Below are positions 26,887 through 34,890 of a DNA stretch of 64,000 nt, in pieces. The number at the start of each line of letters is the position of its first letter. Position 1 is the stretch's first letter. The notes under the pieces were generated by a model that did not search any database, was not told where the DNA came from, and saw only the letters and a program-made list of their open reading frames with translations. This DNA comes from Mycolicibacter heraklionensis (GTDB lineage Bacteria > Actinomycetota > Actinomycetes > Mycobacteriales > Mycobacteriaceae): the NCBI RefSeq assembly GCF_019645815.1, contig NZ_CP080997.1:248001-312000 (forward strand). Reading direction: 5' to 3'. The position numbers and the translations under genes were made by a program.

Positions 26887-26927
26887 GTTACCCACCAGTA
26901 ACGTAACCTGAAATATACTCGCCAGTA
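26887..26927. promoter_or_regulatory. Two TACY-n4-RGTA operators upstream of fadE5
   Basis: GTTAC-CCACCA-GTAAC (26887-26902), perfect five-base arms, and TACT-CGCC-AGTA (26916-26927), perfect four-base arms, centres 27 bases apart. On the minus strand the first runs into TAACTT, a possible -10 for fadE5. The pattern is shared with 15162-15175 and 21596-21626. Confidence 0.65.
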
Positions 26928-26970
26928 GCCATAGTGCAAGCTGGTGTGAGCTATGTCCTTTGTTGGGGTA

Positions 26971-27592
<622 letters not shown>

Positions 27593-27663
27593 TCGCCCGG
27601 ACCGGTGGTACCCGGCCGCTGTTGTGTCCAGACCTGACGCCTGCACATGGTGAGGAGCCAACC

Positions 27664-28059
27664 ATGCCGCTTCCGGAGGAACTGCTCGATCTGCTCCGGC
27701 GACCCAGCCTGTGCTTCATCGCCACGTTGATGCCGGATGGGTCGCCGCACCTCACGCAGACCTGGGTGACGACCGACGGCGAGCATGTTGTGATCAACAT
27801 CGTCGACGGGGCGCAGAAGGCCCGCAACATCGCCCGCGACGCGCGGGTGGCGATCAACGTCGTCGACCCCGACGACACCAGCCGCTACTACGCGGTGCGC
27901 GGACGTGTCGTTGATACGACGACCGAAGATGCTGCCGCCAGCATCGACGAGATCTCACAGAAGTATCTGGGCGTGCCGTATCCCAATTTCACCGGCGGGC
28001 CCGAGACTCGGGTACTGGTCACCGTCGTCGCCGACCGGATCACGCCGCCGGCACACTGA
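27664..28059 (+). CDS. PPOX-class F420-dependent oxidoreductase
   Basis: 131 residues from ATG 27664, with GGTGAGGAG upstream. Split beta-barrel of the pyridoxamine 5'-phosphate oxidase-like superfamily: LRRPSLCFIATLMPDGSPHL, then TDGEHVVINIVDGAQKARNI and RYYAVRGRVVDTT, typical of mycobacterial F420-binding members. The likely role is F420H2-dependent reduction of an unknown compound. It lies 72 bases after the flavin reductase and has no counterpart at this position in M. tuberculosis as I recall it. Confidence 0.82.
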   Translation: MPLPEELLDLLRRPSLCFIATLMPDGSPHLTQTWVTTDGEHVVINIVDGAQKARNIARDARVAINVVDPDDTSRYYAVRGRVVDTTTEDAAASIDEISQKYLGVPYPNFTGGPETRVLVTVVADRITPPAH

Positions 28060-28114
28060 CGAGTGGTCACGGCGGTTCGTGCGCCAGCCACAGCGGATGT
28101 GTTGGTATGGGCAG

Positions 28115-28984
28115 ATGGCGAATCTCAGTAGTGACCCCGTGCAATTGAGGTCCACGGCCGAGACGCTGGTAGCCGAGGCCGCCGCCTTCGTCCGGCGTCG
28201 ACGCGCCGAGGTGTTCGGCGCGCAAGGGGTCGAGTCGTCCTCTGGCCTGGTCCAGACGAAAAGTAGTCCGACCGATCCGGTCACTGTGGTCGACACCGAG
28301 ACCGAGAGCCTCATCCGGGATCGGCTGACACAGCTGCGGCCCGGTGACGCGGTGCTGGGCGAGGAAGGCGGAGGTTCCGGCGACCTCTCCGGAGGTGAAC
28401 CGGGTCTGGTCACCTGGGTGGTCGACCCGATCGACGGCACGGTGAACTTCATGTACGACGTCCCCGCCTACGCGGTTTCGGTGGCAGCGCAGATCGGCGG
28501 GGTGTCGGTAGCCGGCGCGGTTGCAGACGTGGTCGGTGGCCGGATCTATTCTGCCGGCGCCGGATTGGGCGCGCGGGTCGCCGATGAGCAGGGAACTGTT
28601 GGGCTGCGCTGCACCGATGTGAGCGAGTTGTCGCTGGTGCTGCTGGGCACCGGGTTCGGCTATTCGCCCCGGCGCCGGGCCGCCCAGGCGGCGTTGCTCG
28701 CCCGGCTGTTGCCGGCAGTGCGTGACGTCCGCCGGGTCGGTTCGGCCGCGCTGGACCTGTGCATGGTCGCTGCCGGGCGGCTGGACGCGTACTACGAGCA
28801 TGGGATCAAGCCGTGGGACTACGCCGCCGGAGCGCTGATCGCCGTGGAGGCGGGGGCACGGGTGGTGCTGCCCGGGCCGGAGATCGACAACGGCGAGGTG
28901 TGCGTCGCCGCGGCGCCGGGCGTCGCCGATGCCTTGATCGCACTGCTGCAGCGTGAAGGTGGGTGGGCCGCCATTCCGCAGTAG
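28115..28984 (+). CDS. Inositol monophosphatase family protein
   Basis: 289 residues from ATG 28115 (an ATG at 28097 is an alternative). All metal-binding motifs of the family are present: VDTETE, VLGEEGGG, DPIDGTVNFMYDVPAYAVS and the C-terminal KPWDYAAGALIAVEAG. It dephosphorylates inositol-1-phosphate or related sugar phosphates (SuhB/ImpA-like), feeding phosphatidylinositol and mycothiol synthesis; PAP or fructose-1,6-bisphosphate are other family substrates. It is 56 bases after the PPOX gene, same strand. Cytoplasmic. Confidence 0.9.
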   Translation: MANLSSDPVQLRSTAETLVAEAAAFVRRRRAEVFGAQGVESSSGLVQTKSSPTDPVTVVDTETESLIRDRLTQLRPGDAVLGEEGGGSGDLSGGEPGLVTWVVDPIDGTVNFMYDVPAYAVSVAAQIGGVSVAGAVADVVGGRIYSAGAGLGARVADEQGTVGLRCTDVSELSLVLLGTGFGYSPRRRAAQAALLARLLPAVRDVRRVGSAALDLCMVAAGRLDAYYEHGIKPWDYAAGALIAVEAGARVVLPGPEIDNGEVCVAAAPGVADALIALLQREGGWAAIPQ

Positions 28985-29155
28985 CCGGGTCACGCCAGAA
29001 GCATTGTGAGCGGGTTCACTTCGCGGCCGGTTTATTGCCTATCACCTGTTGACCACCATTCGACTGCGTCGGTAGAACGGGAACGTGCAGAAGCGCTGAA
29101 GCTTCCGCGGCCGCATCGAGGCGGCAATCGCCAGATAGCGAAAACTGGCCATTAG

Positions 29156-29173
29156 CAGCTGGTTTCCCAGCTG
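29156..29173. other. Small perfect hairpin in the 240-base spacer
   Basis: CAGCTGG-TTTC-CCAGCTG, seven-base stem and four-base loop, 52 bases before the aldo/keto reductase start. The spacer 28985-29224 holds no convincing gene. The element could be an operator or an mRNA hairpin; nothing decides this. Confidence 0.3.
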
Positions 29174-29224
29174 ATCGACACGTAACTAGTGATGGCAAAG
29201 TACCGGAATGTGTAGGTCGAAGAG

Positions 29225-30094
29225 ATGACGATTTCATTCGAGTTGGAATCTGCCGCAGATACTTCAATGTCGATTCCCCAGGTGGCCCTCAATGACGAGG
29301 TGGCCATGCCCGTGCTGGGTCTCGGGGTCGCAAAACTGTCCGACGAGCAGACCGAGGCATCGGTTCTGGCGGCTCTGGAAAGCGGCTGCCGGCTGATCGA
29401 CACCGCCGCGTCCTACGGCAACGAAGCCGTGGTGGGACGGGCGATCGAGGCGTCCGGTGTGCCGCGTTCCGAGTTGTTCGTCAGCACCAAGTTGGGCACG
29501 TCCAGTCAGGGCTACTCCGCTGCCAAGCAGGCCTGTGAACGCAGCCTGGAGCAGCTCGGTCTGGACTACATCGACATGTACCTCATCCATTGGCCGGCAC
29601 CGCAGCTGGGCAAGTATGTGGAGAGCTTCGAAGCGATGATCGAGGCCCGCGACGCCGGCCTGGTGCAGTCGGTCGGGGTGTGCAACTTCACCGAGGAACA
29701 CCTGACCGAGGTGATCGACGAGACCGGCGTGACCCCGGCGATCAACCAGATCGAACTGCATCCGCGGCTCAACCAGGCCGAGCTTCGCGACGTCAACGCC
29801 AACCGCGACATCGTCACCCAGTCCTACAGCCCGCTGGGCGTGGGACGGCTGCTCGATGACCCCGCGGTGACGGCGCTGGCGAGCGCGCATGGAAGAACGC
29901 CGGCGCAGATCTTGATCCGGTGGAATCTGCAGTGCGGCAACGCGGTGATCTCACGGTCCGGCAATCCTGAGCGGGTTGCGGCGAACCTGGACGTCTTCGA
30001 GTTCGAGCTGTCCGAGGCCGACATGGCCACCCTGGACGGCCTGCACGACGGCACCCGGGTTTTACACGACCCGATGACGTTCCTGGGAACCTAG
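29225..30094 (+). CDS. Aldo/keto reductase
   Basis: 289 residues, AKR superfamily TIM barrel. The catalytic tetrad is visible: D-x3-Y in [12 protein letters not shown], lysine in [11 protein letters not shown], histidine in YLIHWPAP. The C-terminal cofactor region is [20 protein letters not shown], where relatives have IPKS. The protein resembles mycobacterial AKR5-type enzymes that reduce dicarbonyls such as methylglyoxal. GAAGAG lies just upstream of ATG 29225. The gene stands alone and is convergent with the sdh1 operon two bases away. Confidence 0.9.
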   Translation: MTISFELESAADTSMSIPQVALNDEVAMPVLGLGVAKLSDEQTEASVLAALESGCRLIDTAASYGNEAVVGRAIEASGVPRSELFVSTKLGTSSQGYSAAKQACERSLEQLGLDYIDMYLIHWPAPQLGKYVESFEAMIEARDAGLVQSVGVCNFTEEHLTEVIDETGVTPAINQIELHPRLNQAELRDVNANRDIVTQSYSPLGVGRLLDDPAVTALASAHGRTPAQILIRWNLQCGNAVISRSGNPERVAANLDVFEFELSEADMATLDGLHDGTRVLHDPMTFLGT

Positions 30095-30096
30095 CG

Positions 30097-30852
30097 TCAG
30101 TCGGCCTTGCGGCGGAAGATCTTTCGACCCAGCCAGACCACCGGGTCATAGCGGTTCCCAGCCACCCGTTCCTTCATCGGGATGATGGCGTTGTCGGTGA
30201 TCGTGATGTGCTCCGGGCAGACCTCGGTACAGCACTTGGTGATGTTGCACAGTCCCAGACCGGCGTCGTCCTGGGCGAAGTCACGCCGGTCGGCGGCGTC
30301 CAGCGGGTGCATGTCCAACTCCGCGAGCCGGATGAACATCCGAGGCCCGGAGAACCGTGGCTTGTTCTCCTCGTGGTCCCGGATGACGTGGCAGACGTTC
30401 TGGCACAGGAAGCACTCGATGCATTTGCGGAACTCCTGGGAGCGCTCCACATCCACCTGCTGCATCCGGTACTCACCGGGCTTGAGATCCGCCGGGGGCT
30501 TGAAAGCCGGCATCTCGCGGGCCTTCTGGTAGTTGAACGAGACATCGGTGACCAGGTCGCGAATCACCGGGAAGGTCCGCACCGGGGTCACCGTGATCGT
30601 CTCATCCGGGGCGAACGTCGACATCCGCGTCATGCACAGCAGTCGCGGGAGCCCGTTGATCTCCGCCGAACATGATCCGCACTTGCCGGCCTTGCAGTTC
30701 CAGCGCACCGCCAGGTCCGGGGTCTGGGTGGCCTGCAGGCGGTGGATGACGTCGAGAACCACCTCGCCCTCGTTGACCTCGACCTCGAAATCCTGAAGTC
30801 CACCGCCGTCAACGTCACCGCGCCAGACTCGCAGGTGGGCGTTGTGTGTCAT
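30097..30852 (-). CDS. sdhB1: Succinate dehydrogenase 1 iron-sulfur subunit
   Basis: 251 residues, like Rv0247c. The N-terminal [2Fe-2S] ferredoxin domain has WNCKAGKCGSCSAEINGLPR. The C-terminal part has CIECFLCQNVC and CNITKCCTEVCPE, which bind the [4Fe-4S] and [3Fe-4S] clusters. It passes electrons from the flavoprotein to the membrane subunit. Its ATG overlaps the TAA of the flavoprotein gene by one base (TAATG), so the two are translationally coupled. Last gene of the sdh1 operon. Confidence 0.94.
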   Translation of the reverse strand: MTHNAHLRVWRGDVDGGGLQDFEVEVNEGEVVLDVIHRLQATQTPDLAVRWNCKAGKCGSCSAEINGLPRLLCMTRMSTFAPDETITVTPVRTFPVIRDLVTDVSFNYQKAREMPAFKPPADLKPGEYRMQQVDVERSQEFRKCIECFLCQNVCHVIRDHEENKPRFSGPRMFIRLAELDMHPLDAADRRDFAQDDAGLGLCNITKCCTEVCPEHITITDNAIIPMKERVAGNRYDPVVWLGRKIFRRKAD

Positions 30853-32771
30853 TACGCTCTCCGTCCCGGATGTTGCGCCAGCTCTTGGTCGGTGTAGTAC
30901 TTCTCCAGTTCGGAGATCTCGAACAGCTCCAACAAGTCCTCGCGCATCCCGGTCTGAGGCTCCGGGGTGATCGTGATGTCGGGAACGGCGCTGTGGTCCG
31001 AAACCCGGCAGACCAGTAGGGTTTTGCGCCAGTTGGAGTCCATCCCCGGGTAGTCGTCGCGGGTGTGCCCGCCGCGGCTCTCGGTGCGTTGCAGTGCGGC
31101 TTTGGCCACGCATTCGCTGACCAGCAGCATGTTGCGCAGGTCGACGGCCAGATGCCAGCCCGGGTTGTAGTGCCGTCCACCGTCGACGGTGAGGGCCGCG
31201 AACCGGGCCTTGAACTCCTCGATGCGGACCAGGGCCTGTTCCAGCTCGCCGGCATTACGGATGATGCCGACCAAGTCATTCATCGACTGTTGCAGCTCGG
31301 AGTGCAGGGTGTACGGGTTCTCCGGAGTGGCGCCGCCGGATGGACCGTTGAACGGGGCCAGTGCCAGCTCGGCGGCGGCCTCCAGCGCTGCCGGTGTCAC
31401 CGCCGGGCGGGTGTCCAGACCCTGCACGTACTGCGCGGCGCCCAAACCGGCGCGGCGGCCGAACACCAACAGGTCCGACAGGGAGTTGCCGCCCAGCCGG
31501 TTGGAACCGTGCATCCCGCCGGAGCATTCACCGGCGGCGAACAGTCCGGGCACCGCCGCCGCGCCGGTGTCCGGGTCGACCTCGATGCCACCCATCACGT
31601 AGTGGCAGGTGGGGCCGACTTCCATTGCGTCCTTGGTGATGTCGACCTCGGCCAGCTGCATGAACTGGTGATACATCGAGGGCAGCCGGCGCTTGATCTC
31701 CTCCGGCGTGAGCCGTGAGGCGATATCGAGGAACACCCCGCCGTGCGGCGAACCGCGTCCGGCTTTGACTTCGGAGTTGATGGCGCGGGCCACCTCGTCA
31801 CGCGGCAGCAGGTCGGGGGTGCGGCGGGCCGAGTCGTTGTCCTTGAGCCACTGATCGGCCTCTTGCTCGGTCTCGGCGTACTGGCCCTTGAACACCGGCG
31901 GGATGTAGTCGAACATGAACCGGGTTCCGTCGGAGTTCTTGAGCACTCCGCCGTCGCCGCGCACGCCCTCGGTGACCAGAATCCCCTTGACGCTGGGCGG
32001 CCACACCATCCCGGTCGGGTGGAACTGGACGAACTCCATGTTGATCAGCGTCGCGCCGGCCCGCAGCGCCAGCGCGTGCCCGTCGCCGGTGTACTCCCAG
32101 GAGTTCGACGTCACCTTGAACGACTTACCGATGCCGCCGGTGGCCAGCACCACCGCCGGCGCTTCGAACAATACGAAGTTGCCGCTTTCCCGCCAGTAGC
32201 CGAAGGCACCCGAAATAGCGCCGGTTGCTTCGTCTTTGAGCAGTTCGGTGATGGTGCACTCGTGGAAGATCTTGATCCGCGCCTCGTAGTCACCGAACTG
32301 GGCGTAGTCGTCCTGTTGCAGCGAAACCACTTTCTGCTGCATGGTGCGGATCAGCTCGAGACCGGTGCGGTCTCCGACGTGGGCCAGCCGCGGGTAGGTG
32401 TGGCCACCGAAGTTGCGCTGGTTGATCTTTCCGTCGGGGGTGCGGTCGAACAGCGCGCCGTAGGTCTCCAACTCCCAGACCCGCTCCGGTGCTTCCCGGG
32501 CGTGCAGTTCGGCCATCCGCCAGTTGTTGAGGAACTTCCCGCCACGCATGGTGTCGCGGAAGTGCACCTGCCAGTTGTCCTTGGAGTTGACGTTGCCCAT
32601 CGACGCCGCGCAACCGCCCTCGGCCATCACGGTGTGCGCCTTACCGAACAGCGACTTGCACACCACCGCAACGCTCAGGCCCTGTTCGCGAGCTTCGATC
32701 ACCGCGCGCAGGCCAGCGCCGCCGGCACCGATCACGACCACGTCGTAGGAGTGCCGTTCGACTTCAACCAT
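30852..32771 (-). CDS. sdhA1: Succinate dehydrogenase 1 flavoprotein subunit
   Basis: 639 residues from ATG 32771, like Rv0248c. The FAD dinucleotide fold is at VVVIGAGGAGLRAVIEARE, followed by GGCAASMGNV, the substrate loop HPTGMVWP, and the covalent-flavin-type region with HTVMAEGG. Fumarate reductase/succinate dehydrogenase activity in the cytoplasmic face of the complex. It lies 34 bases downstream of the membrane subunit gene and overlaps sdhB1 by one base. Confidence 0.95.
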   Translation of the reverse strand: MVEVERHSYDVVVIGAGGAGLRAVIEAREQGLSVAVVCKSLFGKAHTVMAEGGCAASMGNVNSKDNWQVHFRDTMRGGKFLNNWRMAELHAREAPERVWELETYGALFDRTPDGKINQRNFGGHTYPRLAHVGDRTGLELIRTMQQKVVSLQQDDYAQFGDYEARIKIFHECTITELLKDEATGAISGAFGYWRESGNFVLFEAPAVVLATGGIGKSFKVTSNSWEYTGDGHALALRAGATLINMEFVQFHPTGMVWPPSVKGILVTEGVRGDGGVLKNSDGTRFMFDYIPPVFKGQYAETEQEADQWLKDNDSARRTPDLLPRDEVARAINSEVKAGRGSPHGGVFLDIASRLTPEEIKRRLPSMYHQFMQLAEVDITKDAMEVGPTCHYVMGGIEVDPDTGAAAVPGLFAAGECSGGMHGSNRLGGNSLSDLLVFGRRAGLGAAQYVQGLDTRPAVTPAALEAAAELALAPFNGPSGGATPENPYTLHSELQQSMNDLVGIIRNAGELEQALVRIEEFKARFAALTVDGGRHYNPGWHLAVDLRNMLLVSECVAKAALQRTESRGGHTRDDYPGMDSNWRKTLLVCRVSDHSAVPDITITPEPQTGMREDLLELFEISELEKYYTDQELAQHPGRRA

Positions 32772-32805
32772 GAATTCTCGCTTACCCTTCGTGTGATCGC
32801 GGCAG

Positions 32806-33636
32806 TCAGCCGACGAACCGGAAATCGGTGATGACGCCGCTGGACACCAGTGCGACGTAGAGGTCGGTGAAGGCCAGCGTGCCCAGGGTGATCCAGGCGA
32901 ACTGCTGGTGCCGGCCGTTGAACCAGCTGATCTTCGTCCAGAACCAGTAGCGGACCGGGTGTTTGGAGAAGTGGTTGAGGCGACCGCCGAAGATGTGCCG
33001 GCAGGAGTGGCAGCCGCCGGTGTAGGCCCACAGCATCGCCACGTTCGCGAACAGCACGATATTGCCGACGCCGAAGCCGAATCCGCCGGGCCCGTCGTCG
33101 GAGTGCAGCGCGGCGAACGCGTCATAGGTATTGAGCGCGGCCAGCGCGAACGCGGCGTAGAAGAAGTAGCGGTGGCTGTTCTGCAGGATCAGCGGGAATC
33201 GGGTCTCGCCGGTGTAGTGGGCTCGAGGCTCGGGTACGGCGCACGCTGTCGGCGACTGCCAGAAGGCCCGGTAGTAGGCCTTCCGGTAGTAGTAGCAGGT
33301 GAGCCGGAAACAGAGCAGGAAGGGCAATACCAACGCCCCCAAGGGGATCCACCGGGGGAATTCCGGCAACCAGACGCCGAGGTGGCTTGACCCGGGCACG
33401 CACGATGCGCTGATGCACGGCGAGTAGAACGGCGTCAGGTAGTGGTACTTGTCAACCCAGTAGGCGCTGCCCCAGAACGACCGGATGGTCGCGTAGATGA
33501 TGAACGCGTCCAGTCCGAGGTTCACCCGCAGCGGCGACAGCCACCAGCGGTCGGTACGCAGGGTGCGATTCGCGATCCGTGCGCGAGTCGCCGAGAAGAC
33601 GCCGGGGCCGGGACGGTTCACGGCGGGTGCGCTCAT
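32806..33636 (-). CDS. sdhC1: Succinate dehydrogenase 1 membrane anchor subunit
   Basis: 276 residues with about five hydrophobic segments (for example 94-115, 158-175, 190-208, 245-265), like Rv0249c. Residues 209-214 read CHSCRH (within YTGGCHSCRHIFGG), and PCISASC lies near residues 73-79. The M. smegmatis Sdh1 complex has been reported to carry a membrane-embedded Rieske-type [2Fe-2S] cluster; the Cys/His cluster here is the plausible ligand set. AGGGAA precedes ATG 33636. No separate second anchor gene (SdhD) is present. Confidence 0.9.
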   Translation of the reverse strand: MSAPAVNRPGPGVFSATRARIANRTLRTDRWWLSPLRVNLGLDAFIIYATIRSFWGSAYWVDKYHYLTPFYSPCISASCVPGSSHLGVWLPEFPRWIPLGALVLPFLLCFRLTCYYYRKAYYRAFWQSPTACAVPEPRAHYTGETRFPLILQNSHRYFFYAAFALAALNTYDAFAALHSDDGPGGFGFGVGNIVLFANVAMLWAYTGGCHSCRHIFGGRLNHFSKHPVRYWFWTKISWFNGRHQQFAWITLGTLAFTDLYVALVSSGVITDFRFVG

Positions 33637-33705
33637 CTGGTGGGGTTCCCTTCGGCTCAGTTCGTCGGAGGGCGCCCCTTGGCCGCAAGCAGCACCCGGT
33701 GTGGG

Positions 33706-34002
33706 TCAGTACCTGCCTTGGCCGCCGACGCCTTCGTCGTCGACGTCACGCCAGAATTCACTGTCGTATTCGGTGTCGGGGATGGTGATCTTCTCGTGCG
33801 ACCGCTCGGCCGCCCAGCGCTCCAAGTCCATCTCACCGGCATCGGATTCGAGGAGTTGGACGTCGGTGAGGATGCGCTCCGCGTCCAGCTCGATGCGGCG
33901 CATTCCGGGAATGTCCCCAAACCGGGTCTTCAGCCCCAGCACGCAGCGCCGCAGGTCACCGATCAGGGTGTGCAGTTCGGCGAGTTCGGTAGTGCTCGAC
34001 AC
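33706..34002 (-). CDS. Conserved 98-residue protein heading the sdh1 operon (Rv0250c type)
   Basis: 98 residues from GTG 34002, with GAGGAGGTCTG upstream. A helical N-terminal half (ELAELHTLIGDLRRCVLGLK) contains one cysteine, followed by an acidic tail (DTEYDSEFWRDVDDEG). There is no transmembrane segment. It is conserved at this place in M. tuberculosis (Rv0250c). It is the first gene of the operon, 69 bases before the membrane subunit. Function unknown; an assembly or regulatory role for Sdh1 is only a guess. Confidence 0.8.
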   Translation of the reverse strand: MSSTTELAELHTLIGDLRRCVLGLKTRFGDIPGMRRIELDAERILTDVQLLESDAGEMDLERWAAERSHEKITIPDTEYDSEFWRDVDDEGVGGQGRY

Positions 34003-34067
34003 CAGACCTCCTCGGGTGGTACGGATCACAGTACGTACACCCGATGCTAATCACATGAGGAACGGAA

Positions 34068-34083
34068 CGTGAGACAGATCACG
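34068..34083. promoter_or_regulatory. CRP-type binding site upstream of sdh1 operon
   Basis: CGTGA-GACAGA-TCACG has perfect five-base arms and matches the mycobacterial CRP consensus (TGTGA-n6-TCACA) in its GTGA-n6-TCAC core. It is centred about 73 bases upstream of the first sdh1 gene start (34002). Respiratory genes are known CRP targets in mycobacteria. Confidence 0.6.
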
Positions 34084-34109
34084 TTGCGCACATGACGTGT
34101 TGGACGCCG

Positions 34110-34141
34110 AAACCCCCGCACGCCGGCGTGTGCGGGGGTTT
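34110..34141. terminator. Intrinsic terminator between hsp20 and sdh1 operon
   Basis: AAACCCCCGCAC (34110-34121) pairs perfectly with GTGCGGGGGTTT (34130-34141), loop GCCGGCGT; the A and T tracts on both sides make it bidirectional in form. On the minus strand it follows the hsp20 stop (34180) and prevents readthrough into the sdh1 operon. Confidence 0.85.
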
Positions 34142-34179
34142 TGGGGTCTCTCGGCGCTGAGCCGGCCTACGCGGCTCTG

Positions 34180-34659
34180 CTATTTGGTGATGGCGATGGT
34201 TTGCGGCTGGGCGCCCGCGTATACGCCGGCTACCCGGACCGTGAGTACGCCGGCGTCGTACGACGCCGTCACGGCGTCGCCGGTGACGTGCGCCGGAACC
34301 GCGAACGAACGGCGGAACGCCCCATAGCGCACCTCGCGCAGCGTGCGGTGGGTGTCGGCGTCGGTCTCGGCGTGCTCGTCGCGGCGTTCGCCGCGCACCA
34401 CCAGGCGACCGCCGTCGAGTTCGACGGTCACGTCCTTGTCGACGTCGATGCCGGGCAGCTCAAGCCGGACCACGGCGTCGTCGCCGTCCTTGGTGATCTC
34501 GGCGGCCGGGCTGAACCCGCTCGCCGTGGGCGTCCGCCAGTCGGTGGCGGTGGCCGGGCTGAAGAAGTCGCGGACCCAGCCGTCGGTGTCGAAGGCGGGG
34601 CTGAAGGGGTGGCTTGAATACGACTTGAATGGACGCTGCCACAGAGTCAGGGTGCTCAT
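34180..34659 (-). CDS. hsp: Small heat-shock protein, Hsp20 family (Acr2/HrpA type)
   Basis: 159 residues from ATG 34659 (GAGGAG upstream), the same length as Rv0251c. The alpha-crystallin domain spans about residues 50-140 (AEITKDGDDAVVRLELPGI, GRLVVRGERRDEH, RSFAVPAHV), and YDAGVLTVRVAG is the C-terminal beta strand with an I-x-I-like end (TIAITK). An ATP-independent holdase chaperone induced by heat and oxidative stress. An HspR-like inverted repeat lies 63 bases upstream. Confidence 0.93.
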   Translation of the reverse strand: MSTLTLWQRPFKSYSSHPFSPAFDTDGWVRDFFSPATATDWRTPTASGFSPAAEITKDGDDAVVRLELPGIDVDKDVTVELDGGRLVVRGERRDEHAETDADTHRTLREVRYGAFRRSFAVPAHVTGDAVTASYDAGVLTVRVAGVYAGAQPQTIAITK

Positions 34660-34721
34660 GGGTGTCTCCTCGCGGTGGTTGCTTGCGTGCCGGTCGGGTA
34701 CCGGTCCGTCACCGGATGCAA

Positions 34722-34742
34722 CTTGAGTCAACCACGCTAAAG
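34722..34742. promoter_or_regulatory. HAIR-like HspR site upstream of hsp20
   Basis: CTTGAGT-n7-GCTAAAG: the left arm is a perfect half-site of the HAIR element (CTTGAGT-n7-ACTCAAG) and the right arm matches 5 of 7. It lies 63 bases upstream of hsp. HspR control of this gene is known in M. tuberculosis; the site here is degenerate. Confidence 0.5.
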
Positions 34743-34790
34743 TTCCGTGTTCGCCGAGGGTGAACGGCCTGCGTACCGGTAGGCAGTCAA

Positions 34791-34827
34791 CAACCTCACA
34801 GCGGGCCCGCCACCAATCTCACAGCGG
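34791..34827. repeat. Two 14-base direct repeats upstream of nirB
   Basis: CAACCTCACAGCGG (34791-34804) and CAATCTCACAGCGG (34814-34827) differ at one base and begin 23 bases apart, about two helical turns. They lie directly upstream of a GlnR-like box and 64-100 bases before nirB. They may be activator half-sites, for example for NnaR, the local nitrate-assimilation regulator. Confidence 0.5.
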
Positions 34828-34830
34828 TCC

Positions 34831-34846
34831 GTCACATGGTTGTAAC
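34831..34846 (+). promoter_or_regulatory. GlnR-box-like site upstream of nirB
   Basis: GTCAC-ATGGTT-GTAAC fits the actinobacterial GlnR half-site pair gTnAC-n6-GnAAC. It is 45 bases before the nirB ATG at 34891, and GATATT at 34853-34858 could be a -10. GlnR control of nirBD in mycobacteria is established; this site is a by-eye match. Confidence 0.5.
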
Positions 34847-34890
34847 GCATGGCGATATTCCTGCAACATCACCTTCCTAACGTCATTCGC

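Noticed and set aside
24846..26906. 686-codon plus-strand frame opposite fadE5
   Set aside because: Shadow frame; its sequence has no family signal and covers the fadE5 operators and terminator.
29016..29267. 83-codon minus-strand frame in the spacer before the aldo/keto reductase
   Set aside because: Overlaps the reductase start, no ribosome site and no recognisable product.
34849..34890. Upstream ATG giving nirB fourteen extra residues
   Set aside because: It would place the start beside the GlnR-like box and inside the likely -10; ATG 34891 gives the expected N-terminus and length.
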